Below, one piece after another: positions 42,693-51,289 of a DNA stretch of 64,000 bases. How positions within the stretch are numbered: the stretch's first letter is position 1; each line of letters opens with the position of its first letter. Source of the DNA: Chryseobacterium aahli (GTDB taxonomy: Bacteria > Bacteroidota > Bacteroidia > Flavobacteriales > Weeksellaceae); the NCBI RefSeq assembly GCF_022699665.1, contig NZ_JALDNB010000002.1:62001-126000 (forward strand). Direction: 5' to 3'. The translations under genes were made by a program, and so were the position numbers. Below the pieces are notes generated by a model. It had not been told where the DNA came from and did no database searches. It saw nothing but the letters and a program-made list of their open reading frames with translations.

Positions 42693-43396
42693 TGTTTAAG
42701 AATAAAGTATTATCATTAATAGTTACCGGTATGACTATTACAAATGTTTATGGTCAAACGATAAAATTTGAAAATAAAGAATTTAAAATTTCTAATGTAA
42801 AGGCTTCTGTCATTGATTTTGAAGGCGATAAAGTTTTAAAGATTGAAAGAGATTTAGAAAAAATACCTTTCGACGTGAATCATCTGGAGAATACGGTTGA
42901 CGAAGCGACTTTCTTAAAATTAGCGAATACAAATATCGAAAACGGAATCATTGAGGTAAAAGTATACAGTCAGATTCAAAAACCTTCTCCATTTGAGTTT
43001 GCACAAGGTTTTATAGGTTTAGCTTTTAATATTAATAAAGATAAATCTGCATTTGAATCGATTTATTTAAGACCAAAAGCAGCAAGGTCTGAACAGCAAT
43101 TTGCGAGAAATCACAGTGTACAATATTATGCATATCCGGATTTTAAGTTTGAAAAATTAAGAAAACCGGAATTCAAAGGACAGTACGAAACGTATGCAGA
43201 CTCAGGTTTGAATGAGTGGATTACGTTACGGATTGAACTGAAAAATGGACTTGCGATTTTATATGTCAATAATCAAAAGCACCCGTCATTTGTTGTGAAT
43301 GAACGAAAGGGAAAAACGCAATCGGGAAATATTGGACTTTGGGTGGATATTGGGACAATCGGTTATTTCAAAGATTTAAAAATTACGAAACAATAA
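42692..43396 (+). CDS. Exported concanavalin A-like (LamG/DUF1080-type) protein
   Basis: 234 residues. Signal peptide (MFKNKVLSLIVTGMTITNVYGQ), then a beta-rich domain with GFIGLAFNINKDKSAFESIYLRPKAARSEQ, NEWITLRIELKNGLAILYVNNQ and GNIGLWVDIGTIGYFKDLKI, the pattern of DUF1080 or LamG-type sandwich domains that bind or cleave sugars. No catalytic residues can be named. It starts on the last base of the upstream stop codon, so it is co-translated with the oxidoreductase gene. Confidence 0.7.
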   Translation: MFKNKVLSLIVTGMTITNVYGQTIKFENKEFKISNVKASVIDFEGDKVLKIERDLEKIPFDVNHLENTVDEATFLKLANTNIENGIIEVKVYSQIQKPSPFEFAQGFIGLAFNINKDKSAFESIYLRPKAARSEQQFARNHSVQYYAYPDFKFEKLRKPEFKGQYETYADSGLNEWITLRIELKNGLAILYVNNQKHPSFVVNERKGKTQSGNIGLWVDIGTIGYFKDLKITKQ

Positions 43397-43423
43397 GAAT
43401 TTATAGGTTTTATCAATTTATTG

Positions 43424-43453
43424 ATTCCGGAAGAGCTTGTTTCTTTCGGAATT
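43424..43453. terminator. Terminator between the concanavalin-like gene and the rhodanese gene
   Basis: ATTCCGGAAGA / TCTTTCGGAAT with one G-T pair and a T-run; convergent genes, so it probably acts both ways. Confidence 0.75.
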
Positions 43454-43454
43454 T

Positions 43455-43814
43455 TTATTTTAAATCTAAGTTTTTCTGCAAATCGATCCAGGCACCGCCA
43501 TTGTAAACTTTTTTGAACCCTTTTTCTTTTAAAATATTTTCAACTTTTACACTTCTCAAACCGTGGGAACAAACTGTGATATACGTTTTATCAGGATCAA
43601 GTTCTACATATCTTTCACGAATTGCTCCTAAAGAAATGTTCTGTGAACCAACGATATGTCCGGTTTCAAATTCTTTTTCAGTTCTTACATCTAAAATTAC
43701 GGCTCCGTTTTTAATCAATTTGTCTAAACCATCGTCCAAAGTCTGGTATTTATAAACTCTATAAACAACATAAATCAACAAGATTACTCCACAGAAAATC
43801 AAGATATTCTTCAT
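43455..43814 (-). CDS. Membrane-anchored single rhodanese domain protein
   Basis: 119 residues. An N-terminal membrane helix (ILIFCGVILLIYVVY) anchors a rhodanese domain: VILDVRTEKEFETGHIVGSQNI and the catalytic loop TVCSHGLRS with Cys about 82. It would carry sulfur as a persulfide or sense redox state at the cell envelope. Its start overlaps the stop of the DUF3817 gene by 4 bases, so the two are coupled. It is the last gene of a TetR-controlled operon. Confidence 0.88.
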   Translation of the reverse strand: MKNILIFCGVILLIYVVYRVYKYQTLDDGLDKLIKNGAVILDVRTEKEFETGHIVGSQNISLGAIRERYVELDPDKTYITVCSHGLRSVKVENILKEKGFKKVYNGGAWIDLQKNLDLK

Positions 43815-44113
43815 AGTTTGATTAGTATTTTTTTATCGATATAAAATGTTCCGAACGGAATGATACAAGCCAAAAGTACTTTCCAGGTCGTTTCTTTGAA
43901 TTTCCAGTTTTGTTCTACGCCAACACTTAAAGTATTGAATAAAAACAACAGAAATAATGAACCGTGAATTGGCCCCATCATCTTTACAAAAGCAGGATTA
44001 TCAAATCCGTATTTCATTGGAATGGCGATAAATACTAAGGTTAATAATGAAATTCCTTCAAGAATGGCAATGATTCTTAAGCGTCCGATTTTAGTTTTAA
44101 ATAAATTAATCAT
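43811..44113 (-). CDS. DUF3817 small membrane protein
   Basis: 100 residues with three hydrophobic helices. LRIIAILEGISLLTLVFIAIPMKYGF, HGSLFLLFLF and KVLLACIIPFGTFYID match the DUF3817 pattern (E-G-I-S-L, then H-G-x-L-F). Function unknown. It lies 2 bases from the upstream membrane gene and overlaps the rhodanese gene. Confidence 0.85.
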   Translation of the reverse strand: MINLFKTKIGRLRIIAILEGISLLTLVFIAIPMKYGFDNPAFVKMMGPIHGSLFLLFLFNTLSVGVEQNWKFKETTWKVLLACIIPFGTFYIDKKILIKL

Positions 44114-44115
44114 AA

Positions 44116-44574
44116 TTATCTGAAATAAGGTCTGTTAGCAAGCGGTGAAAATGGCCACGGAATAGCGATGAAAATAATGAGTAAAGCAATTGAAAAGTAA
44201 ATCAACATTGTTTTAAACTTTTCTTTATCAGTCGTTTTTCTTTTGGAAACGGATGAACCAATTGTGATTAAAATAATAGACAACAGCATCAATAAAATAT
44301 GAATCAATCCAAAGAAAATTAAGTTTAATGATTCTTTAGCTTCATTGAAATTCTTCCAAAAGTATTTGATAATCGGACTTTGAGAATATAAAGTAATTCC
44401 TAAAACCAATTGAATATGAGCAATCGTAGCAGTCCAATGTCTTACTGAATGATCAGTTTTTGAAAATTCTTTATTACAAAAATAACCTTTGTAAGCTCTG
44501 AAAATAGAGTAGAACAAACTCAGTAAAACCAGCCAGCGGAAAGTAGAATGAAGAAATGTAAGGGTTTGATACAT
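44116..44574 (-). CDS. Four-helix membrane protein of unknown function
   Basis: 152 residues, about four hydrophobic helices. Conserved-looking His residues sit near helix ends (LHSTFRWLVLL, RHWTATIAHIQLVLGITLY, LIHILLMLLSIIL), as in small heme-binding or cytochrome-like membrane proteins, but no cofactor can be proved. First gene of the operon with DUF3817 and rhodanese genes; a perfect TetR-like palindrome lies 34 bases upstream of its start. Confidence 0.6.
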   Translation of the reverse strand: MYQTLTFLHSTFRWLVLLSLFYSIFRAYKGYFCNKEFSKTDHSVRHWTATIAHIQLVLGITLYSQSPIIKYFWKNFNEAKESLNLIFFGLIHILLMLLSIILITIGSSVSKRKTTDKEKFKTMLIYFSIALLIIFIAIPWPFSPLANRPYFR

Positions 44575-44607
44575 TGTTTAAAGTTTTCAATGCAACAAAG
44601 ATAAAAT

Positions 44608-44633
44608 AAAAACATACTAATTAGTATGTTTTT
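44608..44633. promoter_or_regulatory. Perfect TetR-type operator
   Basis: A 26-base palindrome whose half is AAAAACATACTAA and whose other half is the exact reverse complement. It lies between the tetR stop (44644) and the membrane-protein start (44574), the place for an operator controlling the operon to its left. A near copy precedes the tetR gene (45235-45256). Confidence 0.75.
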
Positions 44634-44643
44634 TGAATAAAAA

Positions 44644-45234
44644 TTATTTCAGCGAGTCAAAATATGACTTAAGTCCTTTTAAATAAATAAGATAAACAGA
44701 TTTCGAATTTTCTAATTTCCCTAAATTCCGAACGCCCCAATATCCTGATAATACAAAAACGGCTACCTCTTTTGCACTTAACTCTGCTTTGATTATTCCA
44801 TTTTCTTTTCCCTTTTCAATCGCGTCAATCATAGCACCTTCCCATTGCAGAGAAAGTTGGTTTAAAGCTTTTGTAAAATCAATATTCCAGGGAGCCATTT
44901 CTTGGGTAAAATTGGAAGCCGGACAGCCGTATTCAACCTTTAAATGCTCATTTTCCATCAACAAATAATGCATTAAATTATAAATTATGTCCATCGGATT
45001 ATCATCATTTTGAAAGGGTTCGATAAAAGTATTTTGAAAATTAGGAATCATCAATTCTTTTATAATTGCTAGACCCATTTCGTCCTTCGTTTTAAAATGA
45101 TAATAAAAAGCACCCTTTGTAACCTGAGTTGTAGCAATGATTTCATCAACACTTGTTGTTTGATACCCTTTTTGGTAAATCAAGTCAAATGCTTTTCTAA
45201 GAATATTCAAACGAGTTTCCTGCGATTTTTTCAT
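44644..45234 (-). CDS. TetR/AcrR-family repressor
   Basis: 196 residues. N-terminal HTH: TRLNILRKAFDLIYQKGYQTTSVDEIIATTQVTKGAFYYHFKTKDEMG. The ligand domain has PASNFTQEMAPWNIDFTKAL, like the group that senses small electrophiles or drugs. It controls, by position and operators, itself and the downstream operon of a membrane protein, DUF3817 and rhodanese genes. Ligand unknown. Confidence 0.9.
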   Translation of the reverse strand: MKKSQETRLNILRKAFDLIYQKGYQTTSVDEIIATTQVTKGAFYYHFKTKDEMGLAIIKELMIPNFQNTFIEPFQNDDNPMDIIYNLMHYLLMENEHLKVEYGCPASNFTQEMAPWNIDFTKALNQLSLQWEGAMIDAIEKGKENGIIKAELSAKEVAVFVLSGYWGVRNLGKLENSKSVYLIYLKGLKSYFDSLK

Positions 45235-45256
45235 AAAATACTAATTGGTCTGTTTT
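45235..45256. promoter_or_regulatory. Second, weaker copy of the TetR-type operator
   Basis: AAAATACTAATTGGTCTGTTTT matches the 44608 operator at all but about three positions and starts directly beside the tetR start codon, which points to autoregulation. Confidence 0.65.
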
Positions 45257-45287
45257 ACAAAGGAACAAATTTTATTAATCAAAAAAA

Positions 45288-45311
45288 AAGAGCTGCTTTT
45301 AAACAACTCTT
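45288..45311 (-). terminator. Terminator of the PRISE-like reductase gene
   Basis: On the reverse strand AAGAGTTG / CAGCTCTT (one G-T pair) is followed by a T-run, just past the gene's stop. Confidence 0.75.
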
Positions 45312-45322
45312 CTCGCAAATAT

Positions 45323-46399
45323 TTAAGGGATAATTTTTTCTTCTTTCAATTTTTTAAATAAATCAAAGAAAGAATCTTCTGTATTCTGAAATTCTCTGAA
45401 TCTCGCTTTTCGGCTGTTGGTCATGTCTGTCATCACTTCAAGTGGTCTTCCCAAATCGAGATCGGTATGCCATGCCGATGACAATCTTTCTATATTTTCT
45501 TCCTTTAAATTGTATTTCTCGACTATTTTACTCCATATTTCCTGATTATTCTGCATTTCTTTTTCGAGTGGTTTGATTTCGTTTTCATAACCAATTGCTT
45601 CAACACCAAAATAATCTGCCAATCTGTACCACAGCCATTTCCAACGGAAAATATCTCCGTTTGTGATATTAAATGCTGTATTTTTCGCTTCTTCTGTCGT
45701 TGATGCCCAAACCAATTGTTTAGCTAAAATTCTTGCGTCAGTGACATCAGAAATTCCGTTCCATTGTGCGGATGATCCGGGCCAGATAAATTTTCTACCG
45801 GTCTCTTTGCAAATGCTTGCATAAACTGCTAATGTCGTTCCTAAATTCATTGCATTTCCGACTGTATAACCAATTACAGTATGCGGTCTGTGAATACTCC
45901 AGCTAAAACCATCTCGTTCAGAAGCTGCATAAATCTCATCTTCCTGAGCGTAGTAAAAATTGGGTAGCGGAAGTCTAGGTTGCTCTTCTCTAAGAGGAGT
46001 TTCAGGTAGTTTTCCTTCTTTCGCATATGCTTCGAATGGCCCTAAATAATGCTTCAATCCTGTAACCAAAGCAACGTGCTGCATTGATTTTTTTGGAGAT
46101 AAAACATCTAATAGATTTCTCACCAAAGCGCTATTGACATGGATATTTTCTTCTTCGGTATCATTTCGCATCCATGTTGTAAAAAAAACATGAGTAGGAG
46201 CGATGTTTTCTAAAGCAGCTTCCAAACTTTCCGTATCTAAAAGATCTGCTTTAACGGAAACTAATCCTTCGATACTATTGTTGGTATTTCTGGAGATTCC
46301 GTAGGTTGTCCAGCCTTGAGATAGAAGTTCGTTGGCGAGATTACTTCCTGTAATTCCGGTGGCACCAACCACTAATGCGATATTTTTATTGTTTTCCAT
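45323..46399 (-). CDS. PRISE-like SDR (progesterone 5-beta-reductase/iridoid synthase family)
   Basis: 358 residues. The NAD(P) site is VVGATGITGSNLANELL (G-A-T-G-I-x-G), followed by GISRNTNN. TGLKHYLGPFEAY and NFYYAQEDEIYAAS are the PRISE marks (the Y-x-x-E-D motif in place of the SDR Tyr-Lys pair), with FSWSIHRPHTVIG after. The family reduces activated enones. Physiological substrate unknown. The Crp/Fnr gene at 47086 lies upstream on the same strand. Confidence 0.85.
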   Translation of the reverse strand: MENNKNIALVVGATGITGSNLANELLSQGWTTYGISRNTNNSIEGLVSVKADLLDTESLEAALENIAPTHVFFTTWMRNDTEEENIHVNSALVRNLLDVLSPKKSMQHVALVTGLKHYLGPFEAYAKEGKLPETPLREEQPRLPLPNFYYAQEDEIYAASERDGFSWSIHRPHTVIGYTVGNAMNLGTTLAVYASICKETGRKFIWPGSSAQWNGISDVTDARILAKQLVWASTTEEAKNTAFNITNGDIFRWKWLWYRLADYFGVEAIGYENEIKPLEKEMQNNQEIWSKIVEKYNLKEENIERLSSAWHTDLDLGRPLEVMTDMTNSRKARFREFQNTEDSFFDLFKKLKEEKIIP

Positions 46400-46498
46400 T
46401 TTGTAAAATTTCTTCTACAAAGCTATGGCGGTTGCTATCGAAAACACTTGATCTGGATCATGAGTTTTGATTAATAGTTGATGATATAAATTTTAAAT

Positions 46499-47086
46499 TT
46501 AGATTTGACCTTTTAATAAAAGTTTTTTACGAATTCTGCTGACCGTTTCGGGAGCTAAACCTAAAAATGAAGCAATCAGATTGTGTGGAATTCTTTGGAT
46601 CATTTCTGGATTTTTCTGAGCTAACTCGAGATATTTTTCCTCTGCAGTGTAACTGTTAGACGCAATTAAACGATAATCTTTCGTCACTAAACTGTTCTGA
46701 TACAAAATCCTGAAGTAACGATCCATCACCGGAATTTTCAACATCAGTTTTTCATAATTTTCGAGACTGATCATCAACAATTCGGTTTCTTCGACTGCAT
46801 CAATATTCAGAACTGCCTTTTCCTGACTGATAAAACTTTTAAAATCTGAAATCCACCAGCCTTCGAAAGCAAACATATTGATGTTTTCACCACCTTTTTC
46901 ATCAACAAAATAAGATTTTAGCAAACCTTTACTTACGAAAGAAAGATGCGTGCAGATATTTCCTTCCTGAAGTAAGAACTGTTTTCTCTTTAATTTTTTA
47001 ACCGAGAAAAAAGATTGTAACTCGATTTTTTCTTCTTCGGTTAAATGTACTTTGTTTTGAATATGTGAAATGAGGACGTCAAACAT
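46499..47086 (-). CDS. Crp/Fnr-family regulator
   Basis: 195 residues. Beta roll (KQFLLQEGNICTHLSFVSKGLLKSYFVDEKGGENINMFAFEGWW), then HTH (IPHNLIASFLGLAPETVSRIRKKLL). It belongs to the same group as the 30707 and 41344 genes. It sits between the PRISE-like gene and the broken PPC gene, all on the same strand. Its start lies just past the stop that the unbroken PPC gene would use (47107). Confidence 0.88.
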   Translation of the reverse strand: MFDVLISHIQNKVHLTEEEKIELQSFFSVKKLKRKQFLLQEGNICTHLSFVSKGLLKSYFVDEKGGENINMFAFEGWWISDFKSFISQEKAVLNIDAVEETELLMISLENYEKLMLKIPVMDRYFRILYQNSLVTKDYRLIASNSYTAEEKYLELAQKNPEMIQRIPHNLIASFLGLAPETVSRIRKKLLLKGQI

Positions 47087-47106
47087 CTGGGTAATTTAGA
47101 ACAAAA

Positions 47107-47579
47107 TTATGCTTTCTCATCAGACTTTTCAAAGTCATAGAGAATAATTCCAATGTCTTCATTTTTAGTTTTAAAAACCGGAATTCCCATAGGATAAAAG
47201 AAAAATTCTCCCGCTCCCCGAATTTTTGCACCCTGCAAATGCCCTGCAATGGCCGAGTAATCCTGTCTTCCCAAAGTAATATGCAGGTGTGGAGTAGCGG
47301 TTTATCTTCCGCAACCGAAACGTTTCCTGATATATTGGTAACTTCCATTTGTTCGTCAAACTTTTTGTCAACATAATCTTTCGTAGAAAAGTCGAAAAAC
47401 CTCAGTGTTGCTTCACTTACCGCGCCAATTCCTGTCACCTGTCCGGATTTGATATTCTGATTTAAAACAAAATCATGCAATGCCTGCACAATACTCGATT
47501 TGTCTTTAATGCTCACGATATAATTATTCTCAATTTTTTTGGCAGTCCACAATTCGCCTTCTAAAATTCGTTCTTTCAT
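47107..47579 (-). pseudogene. PPC/DUF296 domain protein, broken by a 2-base insertion
   Basis: The first about 96 residues read as a PPC (plants and prokaryotes conserved, DUF296) domain: VQALHDFVLNQNIKSGQVTGIGAVSEATLRFFD. At GTGTG (47287-47291 on the plus strand) the frame shifts. Removing two bases there restores KPLLHLHITLG, then QDYSAIAGHLQGAKIRGAGEF and IGIILYDFEKSDEKA with a stop at 47107, exactly the family's end. As written, the frame continues with an unrelated tail to 47079. The gene is therefore broken, either truly or by a base-calling error at the CA repeat. Confidence 0.85.
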
Positions 47580-47583
47580 ATTG

Positions 47584-47979
47584 TTATATTATGGGTTGAT
47601 GTTCTTCAAAACTGTATTTTAAATAAAACCACAAAAGCGCAAACAGATATAGAGAATGGAGTAGTTGCGCTTCAATCGCTGACCAGTTTTCAACAGAGCT
47701 GCTTCCCAAAATCAGGATGCTCATCAAGGCAAGTGAAGCATAAATTGTTAATTTCGGTTTAAAACCAATCAATAAAGCAACTCCGACTATCGCTTCTAAA
47801 AATGGAAGCAGATATCCGAAAGGCGTGATCAATACTTCCGGAATTGCCGATTTCTCCATAGATTTCACCATTCCTTCGGTAAAGGATTGTATTTTTGGAA
47901 TTCTTACTAATCCGTGTCCTGCCAATGAAATGGCGATCGGAAGTCTCAGGAAGAAGAATATTGTTTTGAAGTCTTTCAT
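47584..47979 (-). CDS. DoxX-family membrane protein
   Basis: 131 residues, four hydrophobic helices, starting FFFLRLPIAISLAGHGLVRIPK. FGYLLPFLEAIVGVALLIGFKPKLTIYASLALM matches the DoxX/DoxD-like pattern. Function unknown; often linked to redox or quinone biology. It lies 4 bases upstream of the broken PPC gene, in one transcript with it. Confidence 0.8.
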   Translation of the reverse strand: MKDFKTIFFFLRLPIAISLAGHGLVRIPKIQSFTEGMVKSMEKSAIPEVLITPFGYLLPFLEAIVGVALLIGFKPKLTIYASLALMSILILGSSSVENWSAIEAQLLHSLYLFALLWFYLKYSFEEHQPII

Positions 47980-48058
47980 AGTTTTTATTTTGGTTGGAAG
48001 ATGAAGCTGGATGTTCGTTTTCGTTATTCAATTGGTTTTCTACGCGGATTACTAATTT

Positions 48059-48911
48059 TTAACTTTTATTCTTTTTTAAATAATTAATAATTCCAATCAC
48101 GTCATCTTTGCCGAAACCTTCGTTTTGAGCAGACTGGTAGGTTTCAATTAATGTCTTGGCCAAAGGAAAATCGGCACCGGCATCTTTCGCCAGCAGAATA
48201 TCTTTTAACATTAAATCTAAAGAAAATGCAGGTTGGTAATTGTCTTCTATCAAAAGAGGCGTTTTCACTTTTGTGGCTCCGCTTCCGCTCGCACTTTCGT
48301 TGATGATGTCAAGCATATCTTCTCTTTTGATTCCTAATTTATCCGAAAATAAAATTGTTTCTGCCAAACCTTGATACAAAGCCGAAATGAAATAATTGAC
48401 CGACAATTTTGCAGCCAGACCTTTTCCGTTTTTTCCTAAGTGTTTGATCTGCTTTCCGAGTTTTTCTAAATAAGGTCTAGCTCTTTCTAAATCTTTTTCG
48501 TCACCACCGACCATGATAATTAAAGTTCCTTCGGCAGCAGGTTTTGTACTTCCCGCAACCGGAGCGTCAAGAAATGAGGCCTCTTTTATTTTCACTGCAT
48601 CCGCAATCTTGCCACTTGTTTCGGGCGAAATTGTGCTCATGTCTATAAAAAGTTTTCCTGAGATATTCAGTTCTAAAATTTGCATATAAACCTCATTTGC
48701 CGCTTGATCATTGGTCAACATCGTAAAAATAATATCACTGTTTTTTACCAATTCTTTGACATCGACCGCAACTTTTGACTGAGTCTTAAAATCTTCAGTT
48801 TTCTCTGCACTTCTGTTGTAAACGAATACTAGGAATCCTGCTTTCTCCAAATTTTTTGCCATCGGATGTCCCATATTTCCTAAACCGATGGAAACCTATT
48901 TTCTCACTCAT
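48059..48911 (-). pseudogene. 3-hydroxyisobutyrate dehydrogenase-like NAD(P) oxidoreductase, frameshifted near the start
   Basis: From an ATG at 48911 the frame reads MSEKIGF, then loses sense; one frame over, IGLGNMGHPMAKNLEKAGF continues the family's dinucleotide-binding GLGNMG motif. A single extra base around 48888-48892 (GATGG) explains the shift. A later ATG at 48874 gives 271 residues but lacks the glycine loop and so probably NAD(P) binding. The body is intact: AGSTKPAAEGTLIIMVGG, KLSVNYFISALYQGLAE with the catalytic Lys, and an SLDLMLKDILLAK C-terminal helix. True pseudogene or sequencing error; the neighbour at 47107 is also frameshifted. Confidence 0.85.
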
Positions 48912-48925
48912 ATTTTTGATTTAAT

Positions 48926-49216
48926 TTAATAATTTTTTAATTTTTTCATAAATTCCGATATTGCAGGCTGCAGGTCTTCGAAAAGTGGATGTTTTCTTTT
49001 TTTCAGCATGACTTCTGTAAATAATTTTAAACCTAAGCTAAACTCTAACGACGTCTTTTCATCTTCAAAAAGATTCTTTGATTTTACAACCTCAAAAATT
49101 TTAAATAAATCATCATGATTTTCAAATCCAAAAGAGAGATTTTTACCGGCTTCCGAACCGTCTTTTAATGATAATTCTTTAAGATCAATCTGGTATCTGT
49201 TATTTCTTTTTTCCAT
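48926..49216 (-). CDS. DUF3861 protein
   Basis: 96 residues: RYQIDLKELSLKDG, LSFGFENHDDLFKIFEVVKS and LGLKLFTEVMLKKRKHPLFEDL match the DUF3861 layout. Hydrophilic, cytoplasmic, function unknown. It lies between the broken dehydrogenase gene and the aldo/keto reductase gene, 8 bases from the latter, so it is probably co-transcribed. Confidence 0.85.
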   Translation of the reverse strand: MEKRNNRYQIDLKELSLKDGSEAGKNLSFGFENHDDLFKIFEVVKSKNLFEDEKTSLEFSLGLKLFTEVMLKKRKHPLFEDLQPAISEFMKKLKNY

Positions 49217-49224
49217 TTTTTTAT

Positions 49225-50208
49225 TTAAAAAGCATTCACCAAATCATCAATTGTTTTCAATTCCTCTTTGCTTAAATGAATATCAATTGCTTTTGCATTT
49301 TGTACAGCCTGTTCTGCATTTCTTGCTCCTGCTAATGCAATCGTGATTCCTTGTCTTTCAATCGTCCATTTTAAAACCAATTGACCTAAAGAAGCGTTGT
49401 GCTGTTCTGCAATCGGCTTAATTTTATCTAAAAGCTGATTCGTTTTCTCTATAAAATCTGGCTGAAAATGAGCATGACCAGCTCTGTGATCGCCCTCTTT
49501 AAATTTATAATCGGAAGTAATTTTCCCTGTCAACAAACCTCTTTCCAGCGGACTGTATGCCAAAATAGATTTGTTGTTTTCAATGCAGTAAGGAACCATT
49601 TCTTTTTCAATCCCACGGTTTACCATGCTGAACGGAATCTGATTGGAAACTAATTGTAAAGTCTTTTCAGCTTCTGCCATTTGAGCCACATCATAATTAC
49701 AAACTCCAGCAAAACGAACTTTCCCTTGCTCAATAAGCCTTGAAACAGCTTCAAAGGTTTCATCAATCGGCGTAGTAGAATCTGGCCAGTGAATTTGGTA
49801 TAAATCAATATAATCTGTCCCTAATCTTTTTAAACTCTGTTCGCATTCGTAAATTACGCTTTCTTTCCCTGCATATTTGTAAATGTCAATATCCTGTCCA
49901 TTGTTATTTTTACTTTTCATTGCAAGATTTCCTTTAGACAAATCCCAACGCATCCCAAATTTTGTCAATATCTGAACTTTATTTCTGGGAAATCCTTTGA
50001 TGGCCTCGCCGACGATTTCTTCGCTAGCACCTTGTCCGTAGATAGGAGCGGTATCTATGGAAGTTACACCAACATCATACGAAGCTTTGATGGCTTCAAT
50101 TGCTTCATTTCTGTCTGTACTTCCCCACATCCATCCACCTGCAGCCCAAGCTCCGAAAGTGATTGCTGAAACTTCTAAATCGCTGTTTCCTAATTTTCTG
50201 TATTCCAT
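49225..50208 (-). CDS. Aldo/keto reductase
   Basis: 327 residues, TIM barrel using NADPH. Catalytic tetrad context: SIDTAPIYGQG (Asp and Tyr), ILTKFGMRW (Lys) and LYQIHWPDSTT (His). AYSPLERGLLTGKI and the C-terminal ALAGARNAEQAVQNAKA bind the cofactor. It resembles the AKR11/AKR12-like group of bacterial general aldehyde or ketone reductases. It is divergent from the AraC-type gene at 50401, which probably controls it. Confidence 0.92.
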   Translation of the reverse strand: MEYRKLGNSDLEVSAITFGAWAAGGWMWGSTDRNEAIEAIKASYDVGVTSIDTAPIYGQGASEEIVGEAIKGFPRNKVQILTKFGMRWDLSKGNLAMKSKNNNGQDIDIYKYAGKESVIYECEQSLKRLGTDYIDLYQIHWPDSTTPIDETFEAVSRLIEQGKVRFAGVCNYDVAQMAEAEKTLQLVSNQIPFSMVNRGIEKEMVPYCIENNKSILAYSPLERGLLTGKITSDYKFKEGDHRAGHAHFQPDFIEKTNQLLDKIKPIAEQHNASLGQLVLKWTIERQGITIALAGARNAEQAVQNAKAIDIHLSKEELKTIDDLVNAF

Positions 50209-50400
50209 TTTATTGTTTATATTAATAGATTGTTGTTAATAATTATTTATTATATTCTCCTGTATTTGAGTTTTTTAATAGTTTTTAAAAATGAGAAAAA
50301 GAAATTTTCATTGACTTACTTTTAATACTTTGTACAAATTTTGTCATTTAAAACAAGATTTTACTTGTAAAAATCGTTTAACAAGTTGTAAATTTAAGCT

Positions 50401-51240
50401 ATGAAACGAAAACAATTTGAACCTTTAGAAATTGATACTTTCGAAGCATCGGTTTATCCTTTTCCGAGGCACAGTCATACTTACTACGAATTGATTTACA
50501 TTTCAAAAGGTTGCGGAAATCATCATATTAATCAGATTGTCATTCCTTATAAAGCCGGAGATCTGTATCTCATTTCTCCTGATGATGAGCATTTCTTTGA
50601 CATCAAAAAATCGACCAGCTTTTTCTTCATTAAATTTAACGATGCTTATTTTAAAGTAAATAAACATCTTTCTCCCGATCATCTGGTGATTGCATCGCCA
50701 ACAGAGATTATGCGGAATCATTTACTGAAAGAAGAAAAACTGATTTTTGATGAACCCTGCAAAACGATTCTGAGAAAGACGGTAGAAAATATTTTCCAAT
50801 ATGGCGATTTTCATAAGATTTCAGATTCACCGATTGTATTTTTTCAGGTACTCTCGCTTTTCGGATTGATTCGTGAGGCTTCACTTAAACTGAATATACG
50901 AATTGATAACGGCCTAACACAAAAAGATGATTTAATCTCCTACATTCATCAGAATATTTATACTCCGGATAAAATAAGAATCAATACTATTTCTAAACAT
51001 TTTAATATTTCAAAAACCTATTTCAGTGCCTATTTTAAAAGAAATTTTGATATTTCCTACCGAAATTACATCACCGATTACAAAATTAAATTAATCGAAA
51101 GAAGAATTCAGTCCGGACAAATGACGATGAAGCAGATTGCTTTTGAATTCGGTTTTACAGACGAAAGTCATTTGACCAACTATTTTAAAAATTTAAATAA
51201 GATAAATCCTTCTGATTTTAAATTACAAAATCACGTATAA
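50401..51240 (+). CDS. AraC-family transcriptional regulator
   Basis: 279 residues. An N-terminal cupin-like domain (FPRHSHTYYELIYISKGCGNHHI, GDLYLISPDDEHFF) precedes a two-HTH AraC domain at the C-terminus (INTISKHFNISKTYFSAYFKRNFDISYRNYI, then MKQIAFEFGFTDESHLTNYFKNLNKINPSDFK). Ligand unknown. The shared gap with the aldo/keto reductase (50209-50400) has ACAAG/CTTGT short repeats (50353-50385) that could be its sites, though they are weak. Confidence 0.9.
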   Translation: MKRKQFEPLEIDTFEASVYPFPRHSHTYYELIYISKGCGNHHINQIVIPYKAGDLYLISPDDEHFFDIKKSTSFFFIKFNDAYFKVNKHLSPDHLVIASPTEIMRNHLLKEEKLIFDEPCKTILRKTVENIFQYGDFHKISDSPIVFFQVLSLFGLIREASLKLNIRIDNGLTQKDDLISYIHQNIYTPDKIRINTISKHFNISKTYFSAYFKRNFDISYRNYITDYKIKLIERRIQSGQMTMKQIAFEFGFTDESHLTNYFKNLNKINPSDFKLQNHV

Positions 51241-51241
51241 A

Positions 51242-51270
51242 AAAAGCAGTTTCAAAATGAAACTGCTTTT
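51242..51270. terminator. Bidirectional terminator between the AraC-type gene and the OYE gene
   Basis: AAAAGCAGTTTCA / TGAAACTGCTTTT with a 3-base loop, a perfect 13-base stem with A and T runs outside. Confidence 0.9.
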
Positions 51271-51289
51271 ATCTAACTTTTAAATCAAA

